The translations under genes and the position numbers were made by a program. DNA of 5,600 nt from an uncultured Alphaproteobacteria bacterium (GTDB lineage Bacteria; Pseudomonadota; Alphaproteobacteria; Rhizobiales; Pleomorphomonadaceae). A model generated the notes under the pieces. The model made no database searches, had not been told where the DNA came from, and saw only the letters and a list, made by a program, of their open reading frames with translations. The stretch is from NCBI GenBank assembly GCA_937900425.1, contig CALCDT010000186.1:1-5600 (forward strand), given 5' to 3'. This document shows positions 1 to 5,454 of the stretch, piece after piece. Positions within the stretch are counted from its first letter, which is position 1; each line of letters begins with the position of its first letter.

Positions 1-399
1 CGTGGCGCGGGGGGCGCCGTTCCCCGCGGCCGGTTCGGCCGTCGTCGCTGGCACGGCGGTCTCGGTGGCGTGCTCCGACGCCGCGGTAGCAGGTGCGGCG
101 TCGGGCTCGGCCGCGGCCGGCACGTCGGCGGGAGCGACCGTCGCGGTCGGCAGTTCCTCGCCGTCGGCGAGGATCCAGGCGACGATGGCGCCGACCGGCA
201 CGGCGGCGCCGGAGGCCGCGACCATGCCGCGGATGACGCCGGAGGCGGGCGCCTCGATCTCCATCGCCGCCTTGTCCGTCTCGATCTCGAACAGCGGCTG
301 GCCCTTCTCGACCCGGGCGCCCTCCTCGACGAACCAGCGGCCGATCTGGCCCTCGGCCATGTCCATGTCGACGCGCGGCAGGATCACTTCGGTCGGCAT
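1..399 (-). CDS. acoC: E2 dihydrolipoyl acyltransferase, N-terminal lipoyl domain (partial)
   Basis: This is the acyl-carrying core subunit of a 2-oxo acid/acetoin dehydrogenase complex, a cytosolic enzyme that accepts the acyl group from E1 on a lipoyl-lysine and hands it to CoA. Only the first 133 residues are in the window; the frame stays open to position 1. It starts with MPTEVILPRVDMDMAEG, and residues 1-80 form a biotinyl/lipoyl domain. The swinging-arm lysine is K43 (codon at 271-273) in the motif EIETDKAAMEIEAP. Residues from about 85 onward are an Ala/Pro/Thr-rich flexible linker, as expected after a lipoyl domain. The ATG at 397-399 has GAGGAAA just upstream (402-408). It is the last visible gene of the operon, 44 bp after the E1 beta stop. 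The MPTEVILPRVDMDM opening resembles acetoin-dehydrogenase E2 (AcoC), which in proteobacteria often ends in an alpha/beta-hydrolase fold. The catalytic half is outside the window, so whether it is AcoC-like or a classical catalytic E2 is unresolved. Confidence 0.92.
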   Translation of the reverse strand, partial: MPTEVILPRVDMDMAEGQIGRWFVEEGARVEKGQPLFEIETDKAAMEIEAPASGVIRGMVAASGAAVPVGAIVAWILADGEELPTATVAPADVPAAAEPDAAPATAASEHATETAVPATTAEPAAGNGAPRAT

Positions 400-418
400 C
401 GTTTCCTCACACGGCCTT

Positions 419-439
419 CGGCCTCGCGCTGCGAGGCCG
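419..439 (-). repeat. GC-rich hairpin between E1 beta and E2 genes
   Basis: A perfect 9-bp inverted repeat (CGGCCTCGC / GCGAGGCCG) with a 3-nt loop at 428-430 lies in the 44-bp gap between the E1 beta stop and the E2 start. It is followed on the minus strand by no run of T, so it is not a standard intrinsic terminator. A role in mRNA processing or in setting E1:E2 expression ratio is possible but is inference. Confidence 0.55.
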
Positions 440-443
440 GCGC

Positions 444-1442
444 TCACACCGCGCCGCGGACGCTCCGGCGCACCGCGGCGACGATGTCCGGCACCTGCGG
501 CACCGCCGCCTTCTCGAGGTCCGGGTTGTAGGGCAGCGGGCTGTCGGCGCCGCCGAGCCGCAGGATCGGCGCGTCGAGATAGTCGAAGGCCTCGCTCTCG
601 GCGATCGCCGCGGCGATCTCGGCGCCGACGCCGAGCGTCTTGACGCCTTCGTAGACGCAGAGGAGCCGCGAGGTGCGCTTGACGCTCTCGACGATCGCCG
701 GCAGGTCGAACGGCCTGAGCGAGCGCAGGTCGATGACCTCGGCCTCGATGCCCTCGGCGGAGAGGATCGCGGCTGCCTCCAGCGCCTTGTGGACCATGAT
801 CGAGGTCGCGACGACGGTGATGTCGGAACCCTTGCGACGCGTCTCGGAGAGGCCGATCGGCACCGTGTAGTGTCCCTCCGGCACCGCTCCCTTCATCTTG
901 TAGAGGAGCTTGTGCTCGAAGATCAGCACCGGGTCGGGGTCGGCCACGGCGGCGAGCAGCAGGCCCTTGGCGTCGTGCGGGGTCGCCGGCTGCACCACCT
1001 TGAGGCCGGGCACGTGGGCGAACCACGCCTCGAGGCTCTGGCTGTGCTGGGCGGCGGCGCCGGTGCCCGAGCCCGCCGGCATGCGGAAGACGAGCGGCAC
1101 CGAGACGGCGCCGCCGAGCATGTAGCGGATCTTCGCCGCCTGGTTGACGATCTGCTCCATCGCCAGCGCGGCGAAGTCGGAGAACTGGAACTCGAAGATC
1201 GGCCGCATGCCGGTCAGCGCCGCGCCGACGGCGACGCCGGCGCCGCCGAGCTCGGAGATCGGCGTGTCCATCACCCGGTCCTCGCCGAAGCGGTGGACGA
1301 GGTCGCCGGTCACCTGGAAGGCGCCGCCGTAGGCGCCGATGTCCTCGCCCATCAGGAAGACGCGCTCGTCCTCCTCCATGGCGATCGCCATCGCTTCTTG
1401 GATCGCCTGGGCGTAGCTCAGCTCGCGCACGACTGCGTTCAT
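444..1442 (-). CDS. acoB: Acetoin-type dehydrogenase E1 component, beta subunit
   Basis: This 332-aa protein is the beta half of a thiamine-diphosphate-dependent E1 heterotetramer. With the alpha subunit it forms the active site that cleaves the substrate and reductively acylates the E2 lipoate. Residues about 4-180 are the transketolase pyrimidine-binding domain and about 200-325 the transketolase C-terminal domain. Visible landmarks are MGEDIGAYGG (31-40), DTPISELG with E64 at the position of the cofactor-activating glutamate, QIVNQAAKIRYMLGG (97-111), AAQHSQSLEAWF (130-141) with H133, and VIDLRSLRPFD (237-247). Length is normal for the family. The ATG lies only 4 nt after the alpha-subunit stop and its ribosome site (GAGTGA, overlapping that stop) is weak, so translation is probably coupled. 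PDH and branched-chain E1 beta are close relatives. The acetoin assignment rests mainly on the alpha subunit and the E2 N-terminus. Confidence 0.93.
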   Translation of the reverse strand: MNAVVRELSYAQAIQEAMAIAMEEDERVFLMGEDIGAYGGAFQVTGDLVHRFGEDRVMDTPISELGGAGVAVGAALTGMRPIFEFQFSDFAALAMEQIVNQAAKIRYMLGGAVSVPLVFRMPAGSGTGAAAQHSQSLEAWFAHVPGLKVVQPATPHDAKGLLLAAVADPDPVLIFEHKLLYKMKGAVPEGHYTVPIGLSETRRKGSDITVVATSIMVHKALEAAAILSAEGIEAEVIDLRSLRPFDLPAIVESVKRTSRLLCVYEGVKTLGVGAEIAAAIAESEAFDYLDAPILRLGGADSPLPYNPDLEKAAVPQVPDIVAAVRRSVRGAV

Positions 1443-1446
1443 CGGA

Positions 1447-2472
1447 TCACTCGGTGTAGACGTAGCGCGTCACCTCGGCGGGCGACGGCGCGGGGCTCGC
1501 CTGGGCGAACGCGATGGCGGCGGCGATCTCCTGCGCGACCTCGGCGCGGATCGCGGCCGCCTCCTCGGCGGAGACGAGGTTGAGGGCGGCGAGCTCGGCC
1601 TCGAAGGCGAGGATCGGGTCGCGGGCGGCCCACGCCTCGATCTCCTCCTTGGTCCGGTAGCGGTTGCGGTCGGAGCGCGAGTGGCCGCGCAGCCGGTAGG
1701 TCTTGCTCTCGATGAGCATCGGCCCGTCGCCGCGCCGCGCCCGTTCGACCGCCTCGAACGAGGCCTCCGCCACCGCGGCGAAGTCGTTGCCGTCGACGAT
1801 GACGCCCGGCATCGAATAGGCCGCCGCCCGGTCGGCGACGTTCTTCACCGCCGTCGACCGCTCGACCGCCGTCGACATGCCGTACTTGTTGTTCTCGCAG
1901 ACGAAGACGACCGGCAGCTTCCACACCGAGGCCATGTTGAGGGCCTCGTGGAAGGCGCCCTCGTTGTTGGCGCCGTCGCCGAAGAACGAGACGACGACCG
2001 AGTCCTTCTTCTGTTTCTTCATCGACAGCGCGGCGCCGACGGCGATCGGGATGCCGCCGCCGACGATGCCGTTGGCGCCGAGATTGCCCTTGCTCACGTC
2101 GGCGATGTGCATCGAGCCGCCGCGGCCGCGGCAATAGCCGTCCTCCTTGCCGAAGAACTCGGCGAACATCCGCTTCACGTCGGCGCCCTTGCCGATGCAG
2201 TGGCCGTGGCCGCGGTGCGTCGAGGTGATGTAGTCGGCGTCGGTCAGGGGCATGCAGATGCCCACCGCGCTCGCCTCCTGGCCGATCGACAGGTGCATCG
2301 TGCCGTGGATCAGGCCGCGCATGTAGGATTCCTCGGCGCTCTCCTCGAAGCGCCGGATGAGCAGCATTTTCCTCAGCGCCGACTTCAACTCGTCGACGGA
2401 GAGCCGCTCGTAGATCGCCGGCCGGTTGGTGCCCGGCGCCGGCCGTTCGGCACCCGCTTGCGCTCGCTGCAT
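1447..2472 (-). CDS. acoA: Acetoin-type dehydrogenase E1 component, alpha subunit
   Basis: This 341-aa subunit binds thiamine diphosphate. Together with E1 beta it cleaves acetoin-like ketones or 2-oxo acids and transfers the acyl group to lipoate on E2. Visible landmarks: IGQEASAVG (63-71), THRGHGHCIGKGADVKRM (85-102), GRGGSMHIAD (116-125), and the TPP/Mg motif beginning GDGANNEG (165-172) and closing with ENN (193-195). The loop RLRGHSRSDRNRYRTKEE (260-277) corresponds to the phosphorylation loop of mitochondrial PDH. STHRGHGHCI, NEGAFHEALN and GHS-SDRN-YRT are typical of acetoin dehydrogenase AcoA rather than pyruvate E1 alpha. The frame stays open upstream to 2955, but the ATG at 2472 is chosen because GGAGGAG sits 8 nt before it (2481-2487) and homology starts soon after; the upstream extension would overlap the previous gene. 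It sits 95 bp after the oxidoreductase stop. Branched-chain 2-oxo acid E1 alpha is the main alternative. Confidence 0.93.
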   Translation of the reverse strand: MQRAQAGAERPAPGTNRPAIYERLSVDELKSALRKMLLIRRFEESAEESYMRGLIHGTMHLSIGQEASAVGICMPLTDADYITSTHRGHGHCIGKGADVKRMFAEFFGKEDGYCRGRGGSMHIADVSKGNLGANGIVGGGIPIAVGAALSMKKQKKDSVVVSFFGDGANNEGAFHEALNMASVWKLPVVFVCENNKYGMSTAVERSTAVKNVADRAAAYSMPGVIVDGNDFAAVAEASFEAVERARRGDGPMLIESKTYRLRGHSRSDRNRYRTKEEIEAWAARDPILAFEAELAALNLVSAEEAAAIRAEVAQEIAAAIAFAQASPAPSPAEVTRYVYTE

Positions 2473-2480
2473 CCTCGAAA

Positions 2481-2487
2481 CTCCTCC
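2481..2487 (-). promoter_or_regulatory. Ribosome binding site of E1 alpha
   Basis: GGAGGAG on the minus strand is placed 8 nt before the ATG at 2472. It decides the start of E1 alpha, because the reading frame itself remains open for another 161 codons upstream into the neighbouring gene. Confidence 0.8.
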
Positions 2488-2527
2488 GGCGCGGGCGGCC
2501 GCGGCCCGCGTCCTGCCGGTGATGTGT

Positions 2528-2543
2528 CCGCCCCGCGGGGCGG
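2528..2543. repeat. 16-bp perfect palindrome in the intercistronic gap
   Basis: CCGCCCCGCGGGGCGG is its own reverse complement. It lies in the 95-bp gap between the SAF oxidoreductase stop and the E1 alpha ribosome site. A second small inverted repeat (GCGGGC / GCCCGC, 2491-2496 and 2504-2509) follows closer to E1 alpha. Neither has a T-tract on the minus strand. Such G+C palindromes arise easily in DNA of this composition, so a function (RNA stabilisation, partial termination) is only possible. Confidence 0.4.
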
Positions 2544-2567
2544 CGTGCGGCCGGGGACCGCCGTCGT

Positions 2568-3890
2568 TCAGGCGGCCAGGTACTGCGCGTCCGACTGGTC
2601 GAGCCGGCGGCGGATCTGGGTGACGACGAGGCTGTCGTCCGGGGTGGCGTTGTCGTAGCCGATGCGCTCGCCGGCCTTGATCGGCTTCGTCACCTTCGCC
2701 TTCTCGGCGAGGCCGAGCGGCATCGCGCCGGCGTCGCGGGCCTCGGCCCAGGTCATCGCGAAGCCGCGATAGTCGGCCTCGCCGATCTTGCCGAGCGTCT
2801 CGCCGGGGGCGAGGTCGCGCTTGGCGATCGCCACGCACTCGGCCACCGGGCGGTCGAGCGGCTGCATGTCGGCGGTGCCGTAGAGCACGGCGCGGGCCGC
2901 CGACAGCGGCGTCTCGAGGCTGGTCAGATGGTAGGGGCGCAGCAGCGCGAAGCACGGGCCGGGGCCGACCTTGAGGTCGATCATCCGCTCCAGCACGCGC
3001 GGATGGCGCGGCTTCACCACGACGAACACGCCGGGGGCGACACCCTTGCCGATCGAATAGTCGACGACGCCGGCCGTGTTGAGGATGCCGCCGTCGGCCT
3101 TGGTGCAGAGCACCGTGCCGAGCTCCTCGCGGGTCGCCTTCGGGCCGTGCATGCCCGGCACGTCGGGCACGAGGCCGGTGGCGTTGGCGACGGCGACCAT
3201 CTCGATCATCGTCTTCGAGCCGTCGACGAACTCGACCAGCATGCGGGCGTTCATGTTGCGCTCGCGCGCCTCGGCCTCGTACTCGGCCGGCACCGCGTCG
3301 AACTTCAGCGGGTTGTTCTTGCCCTTGCCGGCGCAGACGATGTCGAAGCCGTGCGCCTGGGCGAAGCCGATCAGTTCCAGCGTCGCGGCCGGCTCGTCGC
3401 CGGCGGCGCCGGTATAGACGACGCCGGCCTTCTCGGCCTCGGCCTTGAGGAAGCGGCCGATGGTGATGTCGGCCTCGACGTTCAGCATCACCACGTGCTT
3501 GCGGTTCTTCATCGCCTCGAGGGCGATGAGGGTGCCGACGTTGGGGTTGCCGGTGGCGTCGATGACGACGTCGATGCGCCCGGCCGAGCAGAGCGCGTGG
3601 AAGTCCTCGGTGACGGCGAGCTTGCCGGCCTCGATGGCGGCGTCGATGGCGTTCGCCGAGGCGGCGGAGACGATGTCCTCGCGGGCGGTGCCGGCGAGCA
3701 GCGCGGCGTCGATCGCCGCCTGCGGGAACAGTTCCGAGACGGCGCCGAGCCGCATGCCGGGGATCAGCGCGATCTGGGTGACCATGTCGGTCCCCATCTG
3801 GCCGGCACCGGCGAGCCCGACGGTGATCGGGCCGTTCTTGTCGGCGTGCGCGGCCAGCGCGGCGGCGAGCCCCATACGGGCGATGGTCAT
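2568..3890 (-). CDS. NAD(P)-binding oxidoreductase with C-terminal SAF domain (COG4091 type)
   Basis: This 440-aa soluble protein has a homoserine-dehydrogenase-like Rossmann domain followed by an SAF domain (the fold seen in sialic acid synthase C-termini, FlgA and UxaA-type altronate dehydratases). Residues 22-33 carry the dinucleotide motif GLAGAGQMG with GxGxxG at 28-33. Further conserved-looking blocks are DATGNPNVG (111-119), GAAGDEPAAT (161-170), AGKGKNNPL (187-195), DGSKTMIEM (223-231) and LRPYHLTSLETP (317-328). The SAF region is about residues 350-412 (ECVAIAKRDLAPGETL; KPIKAGERIGYD). It is unlikely to be a biosynthetic homoserine dehydrogenase, since it heads a catabolic-looking operon and carries an SAF domain; a role on a sugar- or polyol-derived substrate is inference. 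The ATG at 3890 has GGGAGGA 5 nt upstream (3896-3902). It is the first gene of the operon with E1 and E2. An AT-rich promoter/operator island lies 66-102 nt before it. The precise reaction is not known to me. Confidence 0.88.
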   Translation of the reverse strand: MTIARMGLAAALAAHADKNGPITVGLAGAGQMGTDMVTQIALIPGMRLGAVSELFPQAAIDAALLAGTAREDIVSAASANAIDAAIEAGKLAVTEDFHALCSAGRIDVVIDATGNPNVGTLIALEAMKNRKHVVMLNVEADITIGRFLKAEAEKAGVVYTGAAGDEPAATLELIGFAQAHGFDIVCAGKGKNNPLKFDAVPAEYEAEARERNMNARMLVEFVDGSKTMIEMVAVANATGLVPDVPGMHGPKATREELGTVLCTKADGGILNTAGVVDYSIGKGVAPGVFVVVKPRHPRVLERMIDLKVGPGPCFALLRPYHLTSLETPLSAARAVLYGTADMQPLDRPVAECVAIAKRDLAPGETLGKIGEADYRGFAMTWAEARDAGAMPLGLAEKAKVTKPIKAGERIGYDNATPDDSLVVTQIRRRLDQSDAQYLAA

Positions 3891-3920
3891 CGGTGTCCTC
3901 CCGGGAGCGATGGATCTGTC

Positions 3921-3939
3921 GCCGGCGCGCAGAGCCGGC
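3921..3939 (-). repeat. Leader hairpin upstream of the SAF oxidoreductase
   Basis: GCCGGC occurs at 3921-3926 and again at 3934-3939. It is self-complementary, so the two copies can pair as a 6-bp stem with a 7-nt loop. It lies in the predicted 5' leader between the AT-rich promoter island and the ribosome site. No T-run follows on the minus strand, which speaks against an attenuator terminator. Confidence 0.3.
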
Positions 3940-3955
3940 CGTTTCCTTTTCGACT

Positions 3956-3992
3956 AATGTACATTTGTATGCGCGTCAATCGCTTTGTCCAA
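3956..3992 (-). promoter_or_regulatory. Candidate promoter and operator of the SAF oxidoreductase-E1-E2 operon
   Basis: This AT-rich island stands out from the surrounding GC-rich DNA. On the minus strand it offers a -35-like TTGGAC (3987-3992) and a -10-like TACAAA (3964-3969) with a 17-bp spacer. A better -35 match, TTGACG (3974-3979), is present but lacks a good -10 at normal spacing. The perfect 10-bp palindrome AATGTACATT (3956-3965) overlaps the candidate -10, and TACAAATGTA forms a second, overlapping inverted repeat. That position is typical of a repressor operator. No sigma-54 -24/-12 pair is visible, unlike the AcoR/sigma-54 control described for several acetoin operons. The exact boxes are tentative; the presence of a regulatory island is better supported. 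Confidence 0.45.
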
Positions 3993-4041
3993 TCAGCGCC
4001 GGTGCAGCCGCGCACGCGTCGACGGGACGAGGCCCGCCGCC

Positions 4042-4095
4042 GACGACGCAGCGGAACGGAAAAGAGGAGGACGACCGGCGGGGCGGGGGGGCGGC
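4042..4095 (-). terminator. Possible Rho-type termination region after the 199-aa gene
   Basis: Directly after the stop of the 199-aa gene, the minus-strand transcript would be rich in C and pyrimidines for about 55 nt (including a run complementary to GGAACGGAAAAGAGGAGG at 4053-4070) and poor in obvious stems. This is the kind of unstructured C-rich RNA used by Rho. There is no hairpin plus T-run, so a Rho-independent terminator is not seen here. Confidence 0.25.
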
Positions 4096-4096
4096 T

Positions 4097-4696
4097 TCAG
4101 CCGGTGATCGGCGTCGGCCGGCGGCCGAGGCGGGCGCGGGCGTCCTCCGGCAGCCGCCAGTTGGGCTCGGCGCCGACGAAGTGATCGAGGAAGGCGATGG
4201 CGAGGGCCGGGCACTCGCCGGCGTTCTCGCGGAAGCTCCACCAGGTCCTGAGGTCGTCGGCGGCCGCGGCGAGGGCGAGGTCCTCGCCGAAGTCCTGCTC
4301 CATCACCGCGGCGAGGCCGGAGAGGCAGTACTGCGTGTAGAGGAAGCCCTCCGGCCAGAACGCCGCCGGCGCCTCGGCCTCGCGCGGCGCGCCGCTCGCC
4401 GACGGTGTCGCCTTGGCCGGTGCGGCGCGGATCAGCTCCTTCAGCAGCAGTCCGGCTGCGAACAGCGCGAAGTCGCGGCGGTCGTCCGCGGCGGCGGCCT
4501 TGTGGGCGGAGAAGGCCTCGATCCAGCCGAGGAAGGCGTCGGTGAGGGCGCGGTCGTCGATCGCGAAGGTCAGCCCCTGGTCCCGTCCGACGAGCGTCGC
4601 GGCCTGGCGGAAAGATTGCCGGAACCAGCCGAGACGGCGCACGCGGTGGCGCAGATCGGCTACGGTGGCGAGATCGCGCTTCAGCCCGAGATCCAT
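4097..4696 (-). CDS. Conserved-looking hypothetical protein, 199 aa
   Basis: I do not recognise this protein. It begins MDLGLKRDLATVADLRHRV and reads as largely alpha-helical and soluble, with no signal peptide or membrane segment. Residues 72-93 (DRRDFALFAAGLLLKEL) look like an amphipathic helix. Residues 94-111 are an Ala/Pro/Ser-rich insert. The second half holds two dense aromatic/acidic/cysteine blocks, FWPEGFLYTQYCLSGL (113-128) and WWSFRENAGECPALAIAFL (152-170), with C124 and C162. These could shape a ligand or metal pocket, but that is a guess. The frame is open far upstream on the minus strand. The ATG at 4696 is chosen because AAGGAG (4704-4709) sits 7 nt before it. The gene lies between the dehydrogenase operon and the divergent GutM gene, 206 bp before the SAF oxidoreductase start, so it may have its own transcript or feed into that operon. 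Codon bias fits a real gene. Confidence 0.75.
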   Translation of the reverse strand: MDLGLKRDLATVADLRHRVRRLGWFRQSFRQAATLVGRDQGLTFAIDDRALTDAFLGWIEAFSAHKAAAADDRRDFALFAAGLLLKELIRAAPAKATPSASGAPREAEAPAAFWPEGFLYTQYCLSGLAAVMEQDFGEDLALAAAADDLRTWWSFRENAGECPALAIAFLDHFVGAEPNWRLPEDARARLGRRPTPITG

Positions 4697-4742
4697 CGCG
4701 GCTCTCCTTCGCGGCGAGGTTAGACCTCCGGTGGCGGGTCGC

Positions 4743-4783
4743 CAAGCGTATCGACCGAGCGTACCGCTTGAGCGGACCACTCC
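4743..4783. repeat. Triple 13-bp-period AGCGKA repeat in the divergent promoter region
   Basis: AGCGTA at 4745-4750, AGCGTA at 4758-4763 and AGCGGA at 4771-4776 are spaced exactly 13 bp apart. Adjacent 13-bp units agree at about 9 of 13 positions. An inverted repeat CAAGCG / CGCTTG (4743-4748 and 4765-4770) is superimposed. The element sits 47-87 bp upstream of the 199-aa gene start. It may be a tandem regulator-binding site; chance is not excluded. Confidence 0.3.
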
Positions 4784-4810
4784 AGAATACCGCCGCCGGC
4801 GTCGGCACGG

Positions 4811-4843
4811 AATATACATATTGACACTCGTGCAGACGAATGT
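4811..4843 (+). promoter_or_regulatory. AT-rich regulatory island between the 199-aa gene and gutM
   Basis: The near-palindrome AATATACATATT (4811-4822, 10 of 12 positions symmetric) runs directly into a perfect -35-type TTGACA (4821-4826) pointing toward gutM. A convincing -10 at 16-18 bp is not seen, so the promoter may need an activator, or the match may be fortuitous. The first nine bases, AATATACAT, match the operator-like AATGTACAT at 3956-3964 in eight of nine positions. A GAATGT (4838-4843) follows TTGACA here, and AAATGT follows TTGACG at the other promoter. The whole 255-bp gap between the divergent genes holds no further gene that I can support. Confidence 0.4.
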
Positions 4844-4937
4844 TCTCTCATCCATAAACAGACCGCCCGGCGACAGGGCGTGCGCCGGCGTGCTCGCCCT
4901 TCCGGGTGTCGCGGCCGGGGAAATCGGGCAGGAAATC

Positions 4938-4947
4938 GGGGAGGTGA
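4938..4947 (+). promoter_or_regulatory. Ribosome binding site of gutM
   Basis: GGGGAGGTGA lies just before the GTG at 4952 (7 nt after the GGAGG core). It decides the start: an in-frame GTG at 4880 would add an Arg/Gly-rich 24-residue stretch without family resemblance and with no comparable ribosome site. Confidence 0.8.
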
Positions 4948-4951
4948 GCCC

Positions 4952-5380
4952 GTGGCCTACTGGCAGATCGCGCTGATCGCGCTCGTCGTCGTCTGGATCC
5001 TGCAAGCCGTCGGCACCTGGGTGCAGATGCGCCATTACCGGCAGGTGATGGCCGGCATCGCCGAGCGCTGGTCCGACGGTTTCCTCGGCGCCGGCAACGC
5101 CCGCGGCACCTTCGGCAAGGGGGTCATCGCTGTGCTCGTCGTCGACGGCGGCGACGTCGTCCGCCAGCTCCTCGTGATGGAGGGACGCAGCGTCTTCGCC
5201 AAGTTCCGGCCGGTCACCCGCTTCGACGGCAAGCCCATCGACGTGCTGCGCGATCCCGAGACCCTCGCCGCCCTCGGCAAGGGGCACGCCCAGGCGATCG
5301 GCCGGGCGATCGAGCAGATCGACCGCGCCCGCGGTCGTGCGGCGGAGGCGGCCGCCGCCGTTCCCGCCGCCGCGGTCTGA
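4952..5380 (+). CDS. gutM: GutM-family protein (glucitol operon activator family)
   Basis: This 142-aa protein matches the GutM/SrlM family, whose E. coli member is described as an activator of the glucitol (sorbitol) PTS operon. The N-terminus (residues 5-24, IALIALVVVWILQAVG and neighbours) is a strong single membrane helix with Trp at both ends. The family pattern follows: a W-Q-M-R-x-Y segment (23-29), GFLGAGNARGTFGKGVIAVLVV (43-64), GDVVRQLLVMEGRSVFAKF (67-85, like the E. coli MKGLTVFA block), then F-DGKPIDVL (91-99). Residues 100-142 form a charged helix and an Ala-rich tail, making it longer than the roughly 120-aa enterobacterial form. The start is GTG at 4952. The next gene begins 74 bp downstream on the same strand, so the two are probably co-transcribed. 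GutM genes commonly precede SrlA/SrlE-like membrane components. The membrane helix argues against a simple soluble DNA-binding regulator, so the inherited name may mislead. Confidence 0.85.
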   Translation: MAYWQIALIALVVVWILQAVGTWVQMRHYRQVMAGIAERWSDGFLGAGNARGTFGKGVIAVLVVDGGDVVRQLLVMEGRSVFAKFRPVTRFDGKPIDVLRDPETLAALGKGHAQAIGRAIEQIDRARGRAAEAAAAVPAAAV

Positions 5381-5454
5381 GGCCGGAAAGAGAGTCCCCG
5401 CGAGCATTCGACCGACGCAATCGACACACGAGAAAGAAGCTGGAGGGTGGAAAC

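Noticed and set aside
1681..2658. Plus-strand open frame opposite E1 alpha, and similar ones at 789-1583 and 3893-4723
   Set aside because: Composition is that of antisense shadows and all overlap well-recognised or better-supported minus-strand genes.
2473..2955. Upstream extension of E1 alpha to 502 aa
   Set aside because: The extension is Arg/Pro-rich, overlaps the oxidoreductase gene in another frame, and the ATG at 2472 has a strong ribosome site.
2568..3890. Biosynthetic homoserine dehydrogenase
   Set aside because: Only the Rossmann domain is shared; the SAF domain, the lack of an ACT domain and the operon context do not fit threonine/methionine biosynthesis.
3891..4020. Sigma-54 (-24/-12) promoter with AcoR-type control
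   Set aside because: Searched because several acetoin operons use it; no GG-N10-GC pair in a TGGCAC/TTGCW context was found upstream of the operon.
4077..4095. G-quadruplex from the G-rich run at the end of the 199-aa gene
   Set aside because: The run (GG, GGGG, G7, GG separated by single C) does not give four separate tracts of three G; only a weak two-layer form is possible, and the base composition explains it.
2928..4184. Long plus-strand open frame opposite the SAF oxidoreductase
   Set aside because: It is rich in Asp, His, Gly, Arg and Val as expected of an antisense frame in GC-rich DNA, shows no family motif, and the opposite strand carries a clear conserved protein.
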